A stretch of DNA of 64,000 nucleotides, taken from an uncultured Collinsella sp. (GTDB lineage Bacteria > Actinomycetota > Coriobacteriia > Coriobacteriales > Coriobacteriaceae). The stretch spans positions 1 to 64,000 of the forward strand of contig CABRGB010000004.1 in the NCBI GenBank assembly GCA_902470345.1, read 5' to 3'. A model generated the notes under the pieces. It ran no database searches and was not told the origin of the DNA. It saw nothing but the letters and a program-made list of their open reading frames with translations. Below, one piece after another: positions 55,455 to 64,000 of the stretch. Position 1 is the stretch's first letter. The number at the start of each line of letters is the position of its first letter. The position numbers and the translations under genes were made by a program.

Positions 55455-56417
55455 ATGTCCGAAACCGGTCTGTTGCCGGCATATCTGATCGTCGGTACCG
55501 ACGGAGTCAAACGCGACCACGCTGTCTCGCGTATGAAGGCGCGTCTGGAAAAGACGGGCATGGTCGAGTTCAACCTCGACGAGCGCGATATGACCAAGGA
55601 CCCTGATATCGAGTCGATTATCGGATCGCTCAACACTTTTCCTATGGGCAGTGAGTTTCGCCTGGTAATCCTTGACGGCTGCTCAAAACTCGCCAAAGCG
55701 ATCTCCGAGCCGCTTGTTGAGTATCTGGCGAGTCCCAGTCCCACGACGGTCTGTCTCGTCATAGCCGATTCACTCGCCAAGAACACACGCCTGTACAAGG
55801 CGATCGCCAAGATTGACAAGAAGGCCGTGATCGACTGTTCGGGCACCAAGCGCTGGGAGCTCCCACGCCGCGTGCAGCAGATGGCGACGCAGCACGGAAA
55901 GTCCATTTCGACGGCGGCCGCCGAGGAGCTCGTTTCGCGCTCGGGCGAGAACACCCGCATGCTCGATAACGACTTGGCCAAGCTTGCCCAGATGGTCGAG
56001 GCGCCGCAAATTGAGCTTGCCGATGTGGAGCGCTGGATCGTGCGCACGGCCGAAGTTCAGCCTTGGGACTTTCTCAATGCGGTCTCAGCCCGTGACATGC
56101 GCCGCTCGCTTGAGCTTTTCAATCTACTGCCCGCCAAGAGCTATGTGTGGACCTACACGCTGCTGTGCGGACGCATCCGCGAACTTATTGTCGCCAAGGC
56201 GCTCGACTCTCGTGGACAGGGTCGCGAGCTCGCCGCGACGCTCAAGCTTCAGGCCTGGCAGGTTAAGAATCACCTGACCTGGGCGCGGCGTTTTTCTATG
56301 GCGGAGCTTGTCGGTGCGCTCGAGGGCGCGGTCGATGTGGAGCTTGCGCTCAAGGGTTCGGCTGATTCCCAGACCGCGCTTTTGCTCTGGATTACGAACA
56401 TCTTGAGAAAATCGTGA
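55455..56417 (+). CDS. holA: DNA polymerase III delta subunit
   Basis: 320 aa, ATG after GGGAGGGGAG; an ATG at 55413 lies before that ribosome site. Opens the sliding clamp in the clamp loader. The N-terminal domain starts LLPAYLIVGTDGVKRDHAV, and VQPWDFLNAVSARD and KAKSYVWTYTLL-like parts match the family. A candidate promoter, TTGGCG (55385) - 18 bases - TAGAAT (55409), lies in the gap after comEC. ComEC-holA-rpsT is a conserved order. Confidence 0.92.
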   Translation: MSETGLLPAYLIVGTDGVKRDHAVSRMKARLEKTGMVEFNLDERDMTKDPDIESIIGSLNTFPMGSEFRLVILDGCSKLAKAISEPLVEYLASPSPTTVCLVIADSLAKNTRLYKAIAKIDKKAVIDCSGTKRWELPRRVQQMATQHGKSISTAAAEELVSRSGENTRMLDNDLAKLAQMVEAPQIELADVERWIVRTAEVQPWDFLNAVSARDMRRSLELFNLLPAKSYVWTYTLLCGRIRELIVAKALDSRGQGRELAATLKLQAWQVKNHLTWARRFSMAELVGALEGAVDVELALKGSADSQTALLLWITNILRKS

Positions 56418-56467
56418 TGATACCTGCCTATTTGACAAATTCGTTCTATCCCTTTGAGGGGGAGCGT

Positions 56468-56475
56468 GCTATAGT
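56468..56475 (+). promoter_or_regulatory. Extended -10 promoter for rpsT
   Basis: TGCTATAGT gives an extended -10 (TGn TATAGT, 56470-56475), 75 bases before the rpsT start. A good TTGACA at 56431-56436 lies too far upstream (33 bases) to be its partner. Confidence 0.5.
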
Positions 56476-56550
56476 AGGCGCTTGCATGACCTCACCGTGT
56501 CTCAGAGGTGTCATACATTTTTTGCAAGGAACTCGAAAGGAACTCCAGAA

Positions 56551-56817
56551 GTGGCAAACATCAAGTCTCAGAAGAAGCGTATCCGCACCAATGAGGCAGC
56601 TCGCATGCGTAACAAGGCTGTCAAGTCCGAGCTCAAGACGCTGACCAAGCACGTCCAGTCCGCCGTCGCCGAGGGCGACGCCGAGAAGGCCCAGGCTGCC
56701 CTCAAGACCGTCACCAAGCGTCTCGACATGGCTGCCGCTAAGCATGTCATCCACAAGAACCAGGCTTCCAACCGCAAGTCCGGTCTTGCCAAGCTCGTGA
56801 ACAGCATCAACGCTTAA
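56551..56817 (+). CDS. rpsT: 30S ribosomal protein S20
   Basis: 88 aa. Start GTG 56551 ([20 protein letters not shown]) with AAAGGA upstream; an ATG at 56482 would add 23 unrelated residues. Three-helix bundle that binds 16S rRNA. C-terminus [19 protein letters not shown] is canonical. Followed by a strong terminator. Confidence 0.96.
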   Translation: MANIKSQKKRIRTNEAARMRNKAVKSELKTLTKHVQSAVAEGDAEKAQAALKTVTKRLDMAAAKHVIHKNQASNRKSGLAKLVNSINA

Positions 56818-56853
56818 GTTGTAAATTTCACACCACACAGATTACGCGCATAA

Positions 56854-56888
56854 ATGGAGCCTGTTTTATGGAACAGGCTCCATTTTTT
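56854..56888 (+). terminator. Terminator after rpsT
   Basis: A perfect 12-bp stem, ATGGAGCCTGTT with AACAGGCTCCAT, then TTTTT. lepA begins 26 bases later. Confidence 0.93.
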
Positions 56889-56913
56889 GTACCGCTCGGG
56901 TAAGATAGTCCGC

Positions 56914-58725
56914 ATGAATACTTCAATTGACATTTCCCACATCCGTAACTTCTCGATCGTTGCGCATATCGACCATGGCAAGTCCACGATCAGTGACCGC
57001 ATCCTCGAGCTCACCCATACCGTCGATGAGCGCGACATGGAGTCGCAGCTGCTTGACACGATGGACATCGAGCGCGAGCGCGGCATCACGATCAAGTCCA
57101 ATGCCGTCCGCGTGTCCTATGACGCCGACGACGGCGAGACGTATCAGTTCAACCTGATCGATACGCCGGGCCACGTGGACTTTACCTATGAGGTCTCGCG
57201 TTCGCTTGCCGCTTGCGAGGGTGCGGTGCTCGTCGTGGACGCCACTCAGGGTGTCGAGGCGCAGACCGTTTCCAACGCGACGCTCGCCATGAACGCCAAC
57301 TTGGACATTGTTCCGGCCATCAACAAAATCGACCTTCCTTCGGCTCACCCCGACGAGGTCAAGACCGAGATCGAAGACGATCTGGCCATTCCCGCTGACG
57401 ATGCCGTGTGCGTGTCGGGCAAGACTGGCGAGGGCATCCACGATTTGCTGGAGTCCATCGTCTTTTTGATCTCGCCTCCCAAAGGCGATGCAAATGGCCC
57501 TCTCAAGGCACTTATTCTGGATTCGTACTTCGATGAGTACCGCGGCGTCGTCGCCACGGTGCGCGTCTTTGACGGTTCCATCAAAAAGGGCGATACCCTG
57601 CGCATGATGCAGGCCAAGGGCGACTTCTTGGTCGACGGCGTGGGCGTCAAGCGCCCTGCCGAGACGCCGGTCGATGCTCTGACCGTCGGCGAGGTTGGCT
57701 ATGTGGTCACGGGTCTGAAGGACCCCGAGGCTGTGCGCGTGGGCGATACCCTTACGTGGGCTTCGAACCCCTGCCCCGAGCCGCTGCCGGGCTACCGCGA
57801 GGCCAAACCCATGGTCTACACGGGCCTGTTCCCCATCGACAACAAGGACTATGAGAACCTGCGCGACGCGCTCGATAAGCTGCACGTCAACGATCCGTCG
57901 TTGGTGTGGGAGCCTGAGACGTCGGTGGCGCTGGGCTTTGGCTTCCGCGTGGGCTTCCTGGGCCTGCTTCACATGGAGGTCGTCAAAGAGCGCCTGGAGC
58001 GCGAGTTCAATCTGGACCTGATCGCCACGAGCCCCTCGGTCGACTACCACGTGTACAAGACTGACGGCGAGATGGTCGATGTCCGCAGCCCGCAGGATCT
58101 GCCCGAGGCCACGCGCATCGAGCGTATCGAAGAGCCTTACCTCAAGGCAAAGATCATCTGCCCGCCCGAGTATACGGGTGCCGTCATGCAGCTCGCTATC
58201 GAGCACCGTGGCGTCACGACCGATATGATCCACCTGACGAGCAAATCGGTCGAGATGCGCTTTGATATGCCGCTCGCCGAGCTCATCTTGGACTTTTTCG
58301 ATCAGCTCAAGAGCCGCACCAAGGGTTACGCCTCGCTCGACTACGAGTTCAACGAATATCGCCCCTCCGAGCTCGTCAAGCTCGACATCCTGCTTTCGGG
58401 CGACGAGGTGGACGCGCTGTCGTTTATCGTGCACAAGGATAAGGCCTACGGTCTTGCCCGCGGCCTGTGCGACAAGCTCAAGGAGATCATCCCACGACAG
58501 CTGTTCGAGGTGCCTATCCAGGGCGCCATCGGCAACAAGATCATCGCCCGCTCCACCGTTAAGGCACGCCGCAAGGACGTGCTGGCCAAGTGCTACGGCG
58601 GTGATATCTCGCGAAAGCGCAAGCTGCTCGAGAAGCAGAAAGAGGGCAAGAAGCGCATGAAGGCCATCGGCTCGGTCGAGGTTCCGCAGGAGGCTTTTAT
58701 GGCGATTCTTAAGGTGGACGAGTAG
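56914..58725 (+). CDS. lepA: Translation factor LepA (EF4)
   Basis: 603 aa. Ribosome-dependent GTPase affecting initiation and stalled complexes. The start is ATG 56914 ([13 protein letters not shown]); an in-frame ATG at 56854 would lie within the terminator hairpin. [14 protein letters not shown] (P-loop), [12 protein letters not shown] and [12 protein letters not shown] are the G motifs. The C-terminal domain [20 protein letters not shown] and [20 protein letters not shown] is diagnostic. GGGTAAGAT just upstream could be a -10 but the ribosome site is weak. Confidence 0.97.
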   Translation: MNTSIDISHIRNFSIVAHIDHGKSTISDRILELTHTVDERDMESQLLDTMDIERERGITIKSNAVRVSYDADDGETYQFNLIDTPGHVDFTYEVSRSLAACEGAVLVVDATQGVEAQTVSNATLAMNANLDIVPAINKIDLPSAHPDEVKTEIEDDLAIPADDAVCVSGKTGEGIHDLLESIVFLISPPKGDANGPLKALILDSYFDEYRGVVATVRVFDGSIKKGDTLRMMQAKGDFLVDGVGVKRPAETPVDALTVGEVGYVVTGLKDPEAVRVGDTLTWASNPCPEPLPGYREAKPMVYTGLFPIDNKDYENLRDALDKLHVNDPSLVWEPETSVALGFGFRVGFLGLLHMEVVKERLEREFNLDLIATSPSVDYHVYKTDGEMVDVRSPQDLPEATRIERIEEPYLKAKIICPPEYTGAVMQLAIEHRGVTTDMIHLTSKSVEMRFDMPLAELILDFFDQLKSRTKGYASLDYEFNEYRPSELVKLDILLSGDEVDALSFIVHKDKAYGLARGLCDKLKEIIPRQLFEVPIQGAIGNKIIARSTVKARRKDVLAKCYGGDISRKRKLLEKQKEGKKRMKAIGSVEVPQEAFMAILKVDE

Positions 58726-58729
58726 GTCC

Positions 58730-59773
58730 ATGGCGCTTTCTGAATACAGCAAGCGGCTGCTAGGTGCCTATGCCGAGCAGCCGTTCCTTATGGCTCCCAT
58801 GGCGGGCGTAACCGACCCCGCCTATCGCATCATGTGTCGCCGCCGCGGCGCCAACCTTGCCTACAGCGAGATGGTGAGCGTTGCGGGCCTTGCCTATGCC
58901 AGCAACAAGACGTGGCGCCTGGTGTTGCCGGCCGACGAGGAGCAGCAGATTTGTGTGCAGCTCTTTGGTTCCAAGCCCGATCAGTTTGCGAGTGCCGTCG
59001 CTGCCGTCGAGGAGCGCGTGGGCGATCGCCTGTCATTGATTGATATCAACATGGCCTGTCCGGCTCGCAAGGTCGTTACCAAGGGCGAGGGCTCGGCGCT
59101 TATGCGCACGCCCGACCTGGCCGAGAAGATTGTCGAGGCAGCGGTGGGCGCGGCGCATGTTCCCGTGACTGTGAAGATCCGCAAGGGTTTTTATGCCGAG
59201 GATCGCAACGCCGCAACGTTTGCCCAGATGCTCGAAGGGGCGGGCGCCTCTGCAGTTGCCGTGCACGGTCGTTGTGCCACGCAGCTCTATACGGGCCAGG
59301 CCGATTGGTCTGTCGTCGATGAGGTTGCCGACGCTGTCGAGATTCCCGTGATTGGTTCGGGCGATGTGTTCTCGGCCGAGGACGCTGCTGAGCATCTGCG
59401 AGGCTCGGGTGCCAGCGCAGTGTTTATCGCGCGCGGCATCTACGGCAATCCGTGGGTGTTCGGCGATGCCCGAGCCCTTGCATTCGATGGCACGCCGGTT
59501 CCTTCTCGCTCCTCGGTTGAGCGCCTGGAGGCTCTGCGTGAGCACCTGACGTTGACGCACGAGCTTCTGCCGCTTATGTCGCGCGCCCGTACGTATGCAA
59601 GCTGGTACTTAAAGGGTATGCCCCATGCCGCCGCCTGGCGCGCTCGGGTGGTGCGTTGCTCCACGTACGAGGAGTTTATGGCGCTGGTCGATGATATCGA
59701 GCGCGACGTGGTGGCCTGCGAGGCCGCCCTTGCCGCCGGCGAATCGGTGCCCGCTCATCCGCTGGAGGCCTAA
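58730..59773 (+). CDS. dusB: tRNA-dihydrouridine synthase
   Basis: 347 aa, ATG 4 bases after lepA. FMN enzyme reducing uridines in the tRNA D-loop. LMAPMAGVTDPAYRIMCRR at the N-terminus, DINMACPARKVVTKGEGSAL with the catalytic Cys (about 104), VKIRKGF and VHGRCATQLYTGQADW, IGSGDVFSAEDA. The C-terminal helical bundle is short. The exact Dus class is uncertain; DusB-like is the best fit for Gram-positives. Confidence 0.93.
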   Translation: MALSEYSKRLLGAYAEQPFLMAPMAGVTDPAYRIMCRRRGANLAYSEMVSVAGLAYASNKTWRLVLPADEEQQICVQLFGSKPDQFASAVAAVEERVGDRLSLIDINMACPARKVVTKGEGSALMRTPDLAEKIVEAAVGAAHVPVTVKIRKGFYAEDRNAATFAQMLEGAGASAVAVHGRCATQLYTGQADWSVVDEVADAVEIPVIGSGDVFSAEDAAEHLRGSGASAVFIARGIYGNPWVFGDARALAFDGTPVPSRSSVERLEALREHLTLTHELLPLMSRARTYASWYLKGMPHAAAWRARVVRCSTYEEFMALVDDIERDVVACEAALAAGESVPAHPLEA

Positions 59774-59775
59774 CG

Positions 59776-61008
59776 GTGGCCGTTACCGCGCTGTATGTGC
59801 ACGTGCCGTTTTGCGCTCAAAAATGCCGCTATTGCGACTTTGACTCGCAAAGCGTGGCCCCGTGCGACCTGGATGCTGCGCTCGATGCCTATTTTGAGCA
59901 CCTGTATACGCGGCTCGATGCCTTTGGCAACGCTGGGGCACTCAGGCAGATCCGCACTGTCTACGTAGGCGGCGGCACGCCGTCGCTGGCAGGGGAGCGC
60001 CTCGTGAAACTTGCCCGTCGTATCTCCATGTGGTGCAAGCCCGTTGAGTTTACTTGTGAAGCCAATCCAGAATCGCTGACGGCTGGGCTCGCCACCGCGC
60101 TTGACGAGGCAGGTGTCACGCGCATCTCTCTGGGCGTGCAGACGCTGGACAATACCGAGTTGGCTGTCATTGGCCGTATCCATGATGCCGAACGGGCGCT
60201 TGAGGCTATCGCGACGGTGAAGGATGTTGGGCTCGATGTTTCGTGCGACCTTATGTGTGGGCTTCCCGGACAGACTATGGCGAGCTGGCAGTACACGCTC
60301 GATGGCGCGCTTGCGGCGGCCCCGCACCATGTGTCGGTCTATCCACTCACGCTCGAGGAGGGCACGCCGCTTTACCGCATGGCGTGCCGTGATGAGTCGC
60401 TTGAGCCCGATGAGGATTTCCAAGCCGCATGCATGGACGTTGCGCGCGAGCGGCTGAGTTCGGCGGGCTACCATCCGTATGAGGTGGCGAGCTACGCGCT
60501 CGATGGGCATGAATGCGCCCACAACATTGCCTATTGGACCGGACAGGGCTATTTGGGTTTGGGTCGTTCTGCCGCGGGTATGCTCGATGCCGAGGATTTC
60601 GATCGCTTGGCCGGGCTGTATCCCGACGTGGCCCCCCGTGGTGACTTTCATCGCGTGCGTCTGGTCCAGCGCAACGATGACGCGACGGCGTTTGAGGCCG
60701 AGTACCTTACGCATCGCGAGGCGGCAGCAGAGGACCTGATGCTCGCTTGTCGCATGACGCGCGGTGTCGCGTCCGATCTGTTGGTTCGCGCGGCTCGTGT
60801 CATCCCTGCTGAGGAGCTGACAGCGGTTTGTGACCGCGCTCTTGAGCTTGGGCTTGCCGCTTGGGTGCCCGCGCACGGTGATACTCATGCGGAGCCTATC
60901 TCCTCTGCCGATGTCATCGCTGGCCGCTCCTGTGCCCGCCTGGCGCCGACCCACCTGGGCTGGCTCGATGGAAATGTTCTGTTCGAGCTGTTTTGGGGTC
61001 TAGCCTAG
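59776..61008 (+). CDS. hemW: Radical SAM heme chaperone HemW
   Basis: 410 aa, GTG 2 bases after dusB. Coproporphyrinogen-oxidase-like, but the family acts as a heme chaperone. ALYVHVPFCAQKCRYCDFDS carries the cluster Cys (C-x3-C-x2-C) plus the extra Cys-x-Phe typical of the family. VGGGTPSLAGERLVKL, ISLGVQTLDN and NIAYWTGQGYLGLGRSA follow. The lepA-hemW neighbourhood is conserved in Firmicutes and Actinobacteria. Confidence 0.93.
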   Translation: MAVTALYVHVPFCAQKCRYCDFDSQSVAPCDLDAALDAYFEHLYTRLDAFGNAGALRQIRTVYVGGGTPSLAGERLVKLARRISMWCKPVEFTCEANPESLTAGLATALDEAGVTRISLGVQTLDNTELAVIGRIHDAERALEAIATVKDVGLDVSCDLMCGLPGQTMASWQYTLDGALAAAPHHVSVYPLTLEEGTPLYRMACRDESLEPDEDFQAACMDVARERLSSAGYHPYEVASYALDGHECAHNIAYWTGQGYLGLGRSAAGMLDAEDFDRLAGLYPDVAPRGDFHRVRLVQRNDDATAFEAEYLTHREAAAEDLMLACRMTRGVASDLLVRAARVIPAEELTAVCDRALELGLAAWVPAHGDTHAEPISSADVIAGRSCARLAPTHLGWLDGNVLFELFWGLA

Positions 61009-61066
61009 GCCGCTCGGGTAGAATTACCGCAATATATACGCTGCTGTGAGCAGGAGGTTGCCGCGC

Positions 61067-62167
61067 ATGGCGACGATGAACGAAAAAGATTACTACGAGA
61101 TTTTGGGCGTCTCCAAGGACGCCACCTCGCGTGATATTCAAAAGGCTTTCCAGCAAAAGGCCCGCAAGCTCCATCCGGACGTCAATAAAGAGCCGGATGC
61201 CGAGGAAAAGTTTAAAGAGGTTTCCGAGGCCTACGCCGTGCTCTCGGACGAGCAGAAGCGTGCGCGTTACGACGCCATGCGGTCGGGTAATCCCTTTGCC
61301 GGTGCACCGACGGCTTCGCCCTATGGCGGTGGCTATGCCGGCAGCGCCGGTTACGGCAATCCCTTTGACGGCGGTTTCCCCTTCGGGGGCGCCTGGGGCC
61401 AGCCCCGTCGCGGCCAGGCGGCCTACAACCCCGAGAGTGGCGCCAACGTGGTCGTCGATATCAAGCTCGACGCCAAGGAGGCTAAGGGCGGTGCCCACAA
61501 GACCGTTCGCTACACCCGCTTTGACACCTGCGGACATTGTGGCGGATCGGGCTCCGTTTCGTCAGAGCATGCCCACACCTGTCCGAGCTGCGGTGGTCGC
61601 GGCCATATCGATGTCGACCTGTCTTTCCTGTTTGGTGCGGGCACGTTCCAGACGGTTTGTCCTGAGTGCGGCGGTTCCGGCAAGGTCGTTGCCGACCCGT
61701 GCCCCGATTGCGGTGGCAGCGGCCGTGTCCGTGTGACCTCCGAGCAGACGATTGAGTTTCCCGCCGGCACGCATGATGGCGACGAGGTGCGCGTCCCCAA
61801 CATGGGTCACGCCGGCACGAACGGCGCTTCGGGCGGCGATCTGGTCGGTCGTGCGCACGTTGAGGCCGAGCGCCTGGAGGGTAAGGCTCGCACCGGCTTC
61901 TACCTCATGGGCATCATCGCTCCGTTTTTGGTGCTGTCGGCCATCTCGGGCGTGTTCTCCGCCTTCGCCATGATGTGCTTCATTCCGTTTGCCATGGGCT
62001 TGTTCATGGTGCTGTCGGACGGCGTGCTTCATCGCAGCCTGCTGTGGTGGAAGCGCGGCGCGATGCAGTTTGCCAATGGTTTTGCCAACGGCTTTATGTT
62101 TGCGCTCGTGTCGGTCTGGTTTGCGAGCTGCTCGCAGCAGGCCATGCTTTCGCCCTACGGGATGTAA
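61067..62167 (+). CDS. Membrane-anchored DnaJ-type co-chaperone
   Basis: 366 aa, ATG after AGGAGG. J-domain 1-70 with HPD at 36-38, a Gly/Phe-rich region (about 75-130) and all four CxxCxGxG zinc motifs ([32 protein letters not shown]). After the first part of the client-binding domain the sequence ends in about three hydrophobic helices (about 285-330 and 337-355) instead of domain II and the dimerisation helix. It should therefore localise to the membrane with the J-domain in the cytoplasm. A regular dnaJ follows directly. Confidence 0.88.
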   Translation: MATMNEKDYYEILGVSKDATSRDIQKAFQQKARKLHPDVNKEPDAEEKFKEVSEAYAVLSDEQKRARYDAMRSGNPFAGAPTASPYGGGYAGSAGYGNPFDGGFPFGGAWGQPRRGQAAYNPESGANVVVDIKLDAKEAKGGAHKTVRYTRFDTCGHCGGSGSVSSEHAHTCPSCGGRGHIDVDLSFLFGAGTFQTVCPECGGSGKVVADPCPDCGGSGRVRVTSEQTIEFPAGTHDGDEVRVPNMGHAGTNGASGGDLVGRAHVEAERLEGKARTGFYLMGIIAPFLVLSAISGVFSAFAMMCFIPFAMGLFMVLSDGVLHRSLLWWKRGAMQFANGFANGFMFALVSVWFASCSQQAMLSPYGM

Positions 62168-62251
62168 TAACATCAAACCCTCTGTTTGCGCCCGGCCCAG
62201 CTTGGGTATAGGACGCACTGTGACAATAATGAAAGTTGGAAGGATTCGGTC

Positions 62252-63400
62252 GTGTCGGAAAATAGGGATTACTACGAGGTACTTGGCGTTGACAAGGATG
62301 CCGACGCGCGGACGATTAAGCGCGCGTTTCTAAAGAAAGCCCGTACGGTACACCCGGATGTTTCGGACGACCCCGAGGCCGAGGCCAAGTTCAAAGAGCT
62401 CAACGAGGCCTATTCCGTTCTTTCCGACGAGCAGAAGCGTGCTAACTACGACCGTTACGGCACCGCGGACGGCCCCGGTGGCTCTGGTTATGTCGACATC
62501 AACGATATCTTTGGTGGCATGGGCATGGACGACCTGTTCTCGTCGTTCTTTGGCGGTGGCGCCGGTGGTGGCGCTCGCAGCCGTCGCGAGCGTCGTCGCG
62601 GTCGCGATATGGCCATCTCCCTTTCGGTGACGCTCGAGGAGGCGGCGCTCGGCTGCAAAAAGACGATCAGCTACGACCGTCTTGCCCCTTGCGAGGACTG
62701 CAATGGTACCGGTAAGGCCGAGGGCGCGACCGAAAAGCAGTGCAGCCGCTGTCACGGCACAGGCTATGTGACGACGGTCCAGCGTTCTTTCCTGGGCCAG
62801 GTTCAGTCCTCTTCGCCCTGTCCCGACTGCCACGGCGAAGGCACGGTCATCGATCATCCCTGCGAGACCTGTGATGGCCAGGGCCGCACGCCTTCTCACG
62901 AAAAGATTGACATCGATATTCCCGCCGGTGTTTCGACCGGTCGCCAGCTGCGCGTGAGCGGTTTTGGCGAGGCCGGCCTTCGTGGCGAGCCGTCGGGCGA
63001 CCTGATCGTCAACGTGCGTGTCGCCGACCACGAGCGTTTTAAGCGTAATGGGGATGACCTGTATCTGGTGAGTGATATCTCGATTGCACAGGCCACGCTC
63101 GGTTGCGAGATTGAGGTCGAGGGCATTATGCCTGACGAGGTCGTCAAGGTTACGGTTCCCGCCGGCACACAGTACGGTGACACCGTGAGCGTCAACAATT
63201 ACGGCATGCCGCGTATCGGCGGTGGCGGTTCGCGCGGTCGTCTGATCGTGCAGCTGCGCGTGGTCGTCCCCACCAATCTCTCCAATAAGCAGCGCGAACT
63301 GCTTCGCGCCTTTGCCGACGAGATGGGCGATGACGTCACCTCCGGTAAGAAGTCGGTGACCGACCGTATCAAGAGTGCCCTCGACGACATCCTCGATTAA
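62252..63400 (+). CDS. dnaJ: Molecular chaperone DnaJ
   Basis: 382 aa, GTG start (MSENRDYYEVLGVDKDA) after GGAAGGA. Stimulates DnaK ATPase. J-domain with VHPDVS, Gly/Phe-rich linker with DDLFSSFFGGGAGGG, four zinc motifs (CEDCNGTG, CSRCHGTG, CPDCHGEG, CETCDGQG), and complete client-binding domains I and II. It is full length, in contrast to its upstream neighbour. No dnaK, grpE or hrcA gene lies in the window. Confidence 0.96.
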   Translation: MSENRDYYEVLGVDKDADARTIKRAFLKKARTVHPDVSDDPEAEAKFKELNEAYSVLSDEQKRANYDRYGTADGPGGSGYVDINDIFGGMGMDDLFSSFFGGGAGGGARSRRERRRGRDMAISLSVTLEEAALGCKKTISYDRLAPCEDCNGTGKAEGATEKQCSRCHGTGYVTTVQRSFLGQVQSSSPCPDCHGEGTVIDHPCETCDGQGRTPSHEKIDIDIPAGVSTGRQLRVSGFGEAGLRGEPSGDLIVNVRVADHERFKRNGDDLYLVSDISIAQATLGCEIEVEGIMPDEVVKVTVPAGTQYGDTVSVNNYGMPRIGGGGSRGRLIVQLRVVVPTNLSNKQRELLRAFADEMGDDVTSGKKSVTDRIKSALDDILD

Positions 63401-63409
63401 GGAGCCCGT

Positions 63410-64000
63410 GTGCTCGCACCCCATATTTCCGTCGTCAACCTCGGATGCCGTGTCAACCGGGTTGAGTCCGACCGTATCACTGCCGATCTTATGCGCCTGG
63501 GCTTTGCGATGGTGGAGCCCCAGGACGCCGATCTGATCGTTATCAATACCTGTGCTGTGACGGGGGAGGCCGAGGCCAAGACCCGCAAGGCCGTCCGTCA
63601 CGCCCTGGCCTATCCGGGCGAGCCTTACGTGGTCGTAACCGGCTGCGTCGTCAACCTGCATCCCGAGGAGCTGCTGGAGCTCTCCGATCGCGTGATCGCC
63701 GAACCGTCCAAGATAGACGTCGCCGAGCGCGTCTGCGAGGTGCTGGGTGTCGAATCCGATAGCGTGCCCGCCTGCAGCGATGGCGACGTGGTCGATGCAC
63801 TCGGTCGTTCGCGGCTGGGCGTGAAGATCCAGGATGGCTGCAACCACCGCTGCACATATTGCATTGTGTGGAAGGCCCGCGGCCCCGAGCGCTCCGTGCC
63901 CGTCGAGTCCGTGCTCGAACAGGTGCGTGAAGCCCAGGAGGCCGGCGTGCCCGAGGTCGTGCTGACCGGCGTGAACCTAGGTGCCTATGACGGCAAGAGC
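63410..64000 (+). CDS. mtaB: MtaB/MiaB-like tRNA methylthiotransferase, 5' part
   Basis: 197 codons, cut by the window edge; GTG start after AAGGAG. Methylthiolates t6A37 of tRNA in the MtaB branch. N-terminal UPF0004 domain: VVNLGCRVNRVESDRI, VINTCAVTGEAEAKTRKAVR and VTGCVV supply three cluster Cys residues. The radical-SAM motif CNHRCTYC is at about 144-151, followed by an unusual IVWKARGPERS (commonly IIPxARGxERS). LTGVNLGAYDGKS ends the visible part. MtaB beside dnaJ is a common arrangement. Confidence 0.9.
   Translation, partial: MLAPHISVVNLGCRVNRVESDRITADLMRLGFAMVEPQDADLIVINTCAVTGEAEAKTRKAVRHALAYPGEPYVVVTGCVVNLHPEELLELSDRVIAEPSKIDVAERVCEVLGVESDSVPACSDGDVVDALGRSRLGVKIQDGCNHRCTYCIVWKARGPERSVPVESVLEQVREAQEAGVPEVVLTGVNLGAYDGKS

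Noticed and set aside
56431..56475. TTGACA at 56431 as the -35 of the rpsT promoter
   Set aside because: The distance to TATAGT is 33 bases; the extended -10 alone is more likely.

Overview
The window looks like a chromosomal segment of a high-GC, Gram-positive anaerobe of the Coriobacteriia, most likely Collinsella or a close relative. This placement is inferred from gene content and protein style, not from a database search. Supporting points are an actinobacterial integration host factor (mIHF) beside gmk and rpoZ, fermentative enzymes (AdhE, pyruvate phosphate dikinase with its regulator), the MEP isoprenoid pathway, Ala/Glu/Lys-rich tails on several ribosomal proteins, and frequent GTG/TTG starts. 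Almost all of it is core genome, densely packed and mostly on the + strand.

Layout. 1-7.8 kb: a DUF697-like membrane protein, a radical-SAM pair (TIGR03960/TIGR03936), then rplU-rpmA-obg-nadD-yqeK-rsfS. 7.9-9.1 kb: dinB on the minus strand. 9.3-11.8 kb: rpsP-khpA-rimM-trmD-lepB. 11.9-21.7 kb: glyQ-glyS, ppsR-ppdK and a large secreted aerolysin-like protein, a block sitting between lepB and rplS. 21.9-28.5 kb: rplS-rnhB-yraN-yifB-dprA-trmFO-xer. 28.7-38.8 kb: rpsB-tsf, pyrH-frr-uppS-cdsA-dxr-rseP-ispG-proS. 39-42.5 kb, minus strand: adhE and a phosphotransferase. 42.6-43.4 kb: a truncated Y1 (REP-associated) transposase enclosed by 51-bp inverted repeats. 43.5 kb: rpmB. 44-49.5 kb: an attenuator-controlled pyrimidine operon, pyrR-B-C-K-D-F. 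49.7-52.2 kb: mihF-gmk-rpoZ-thiI. 52.4-56.8 kb: comEA-comEC-holA-rpsT. 56.9-64 kb: lepA-dusB-hemW, two dnaJ-type genes in tandem, and the start of mtaB, cut by the window edge.

How the genes work together. Most encode ribosome components, ribosome and tRNA maturation, translation factors, isoprenoid/phospholipid synthesis, pyrimidine synthesis and DNA uptake. The most interesting signals are: (1) a nearly identical 20-bp element at the same distance upstream of two separate DNA-uptake operons (yraN-yifB-dprA and comEA-comEC), a candidate competence promoter; (2) a secreted protein with an aerolysin/epsilon-toxin-like strand region; (3) a site-2 protease with an inserted winged-helix-like segment; (4) a membrane-anchored DnaJ at the place usually held by hrcA-grpE-dnaK; (5) an Xer recombinase whose conserved N-terminus needs an ATA or other non-canonical start; (6) LacI-type operators before adhE; (7) a TTTACC repeat array before ppdK.
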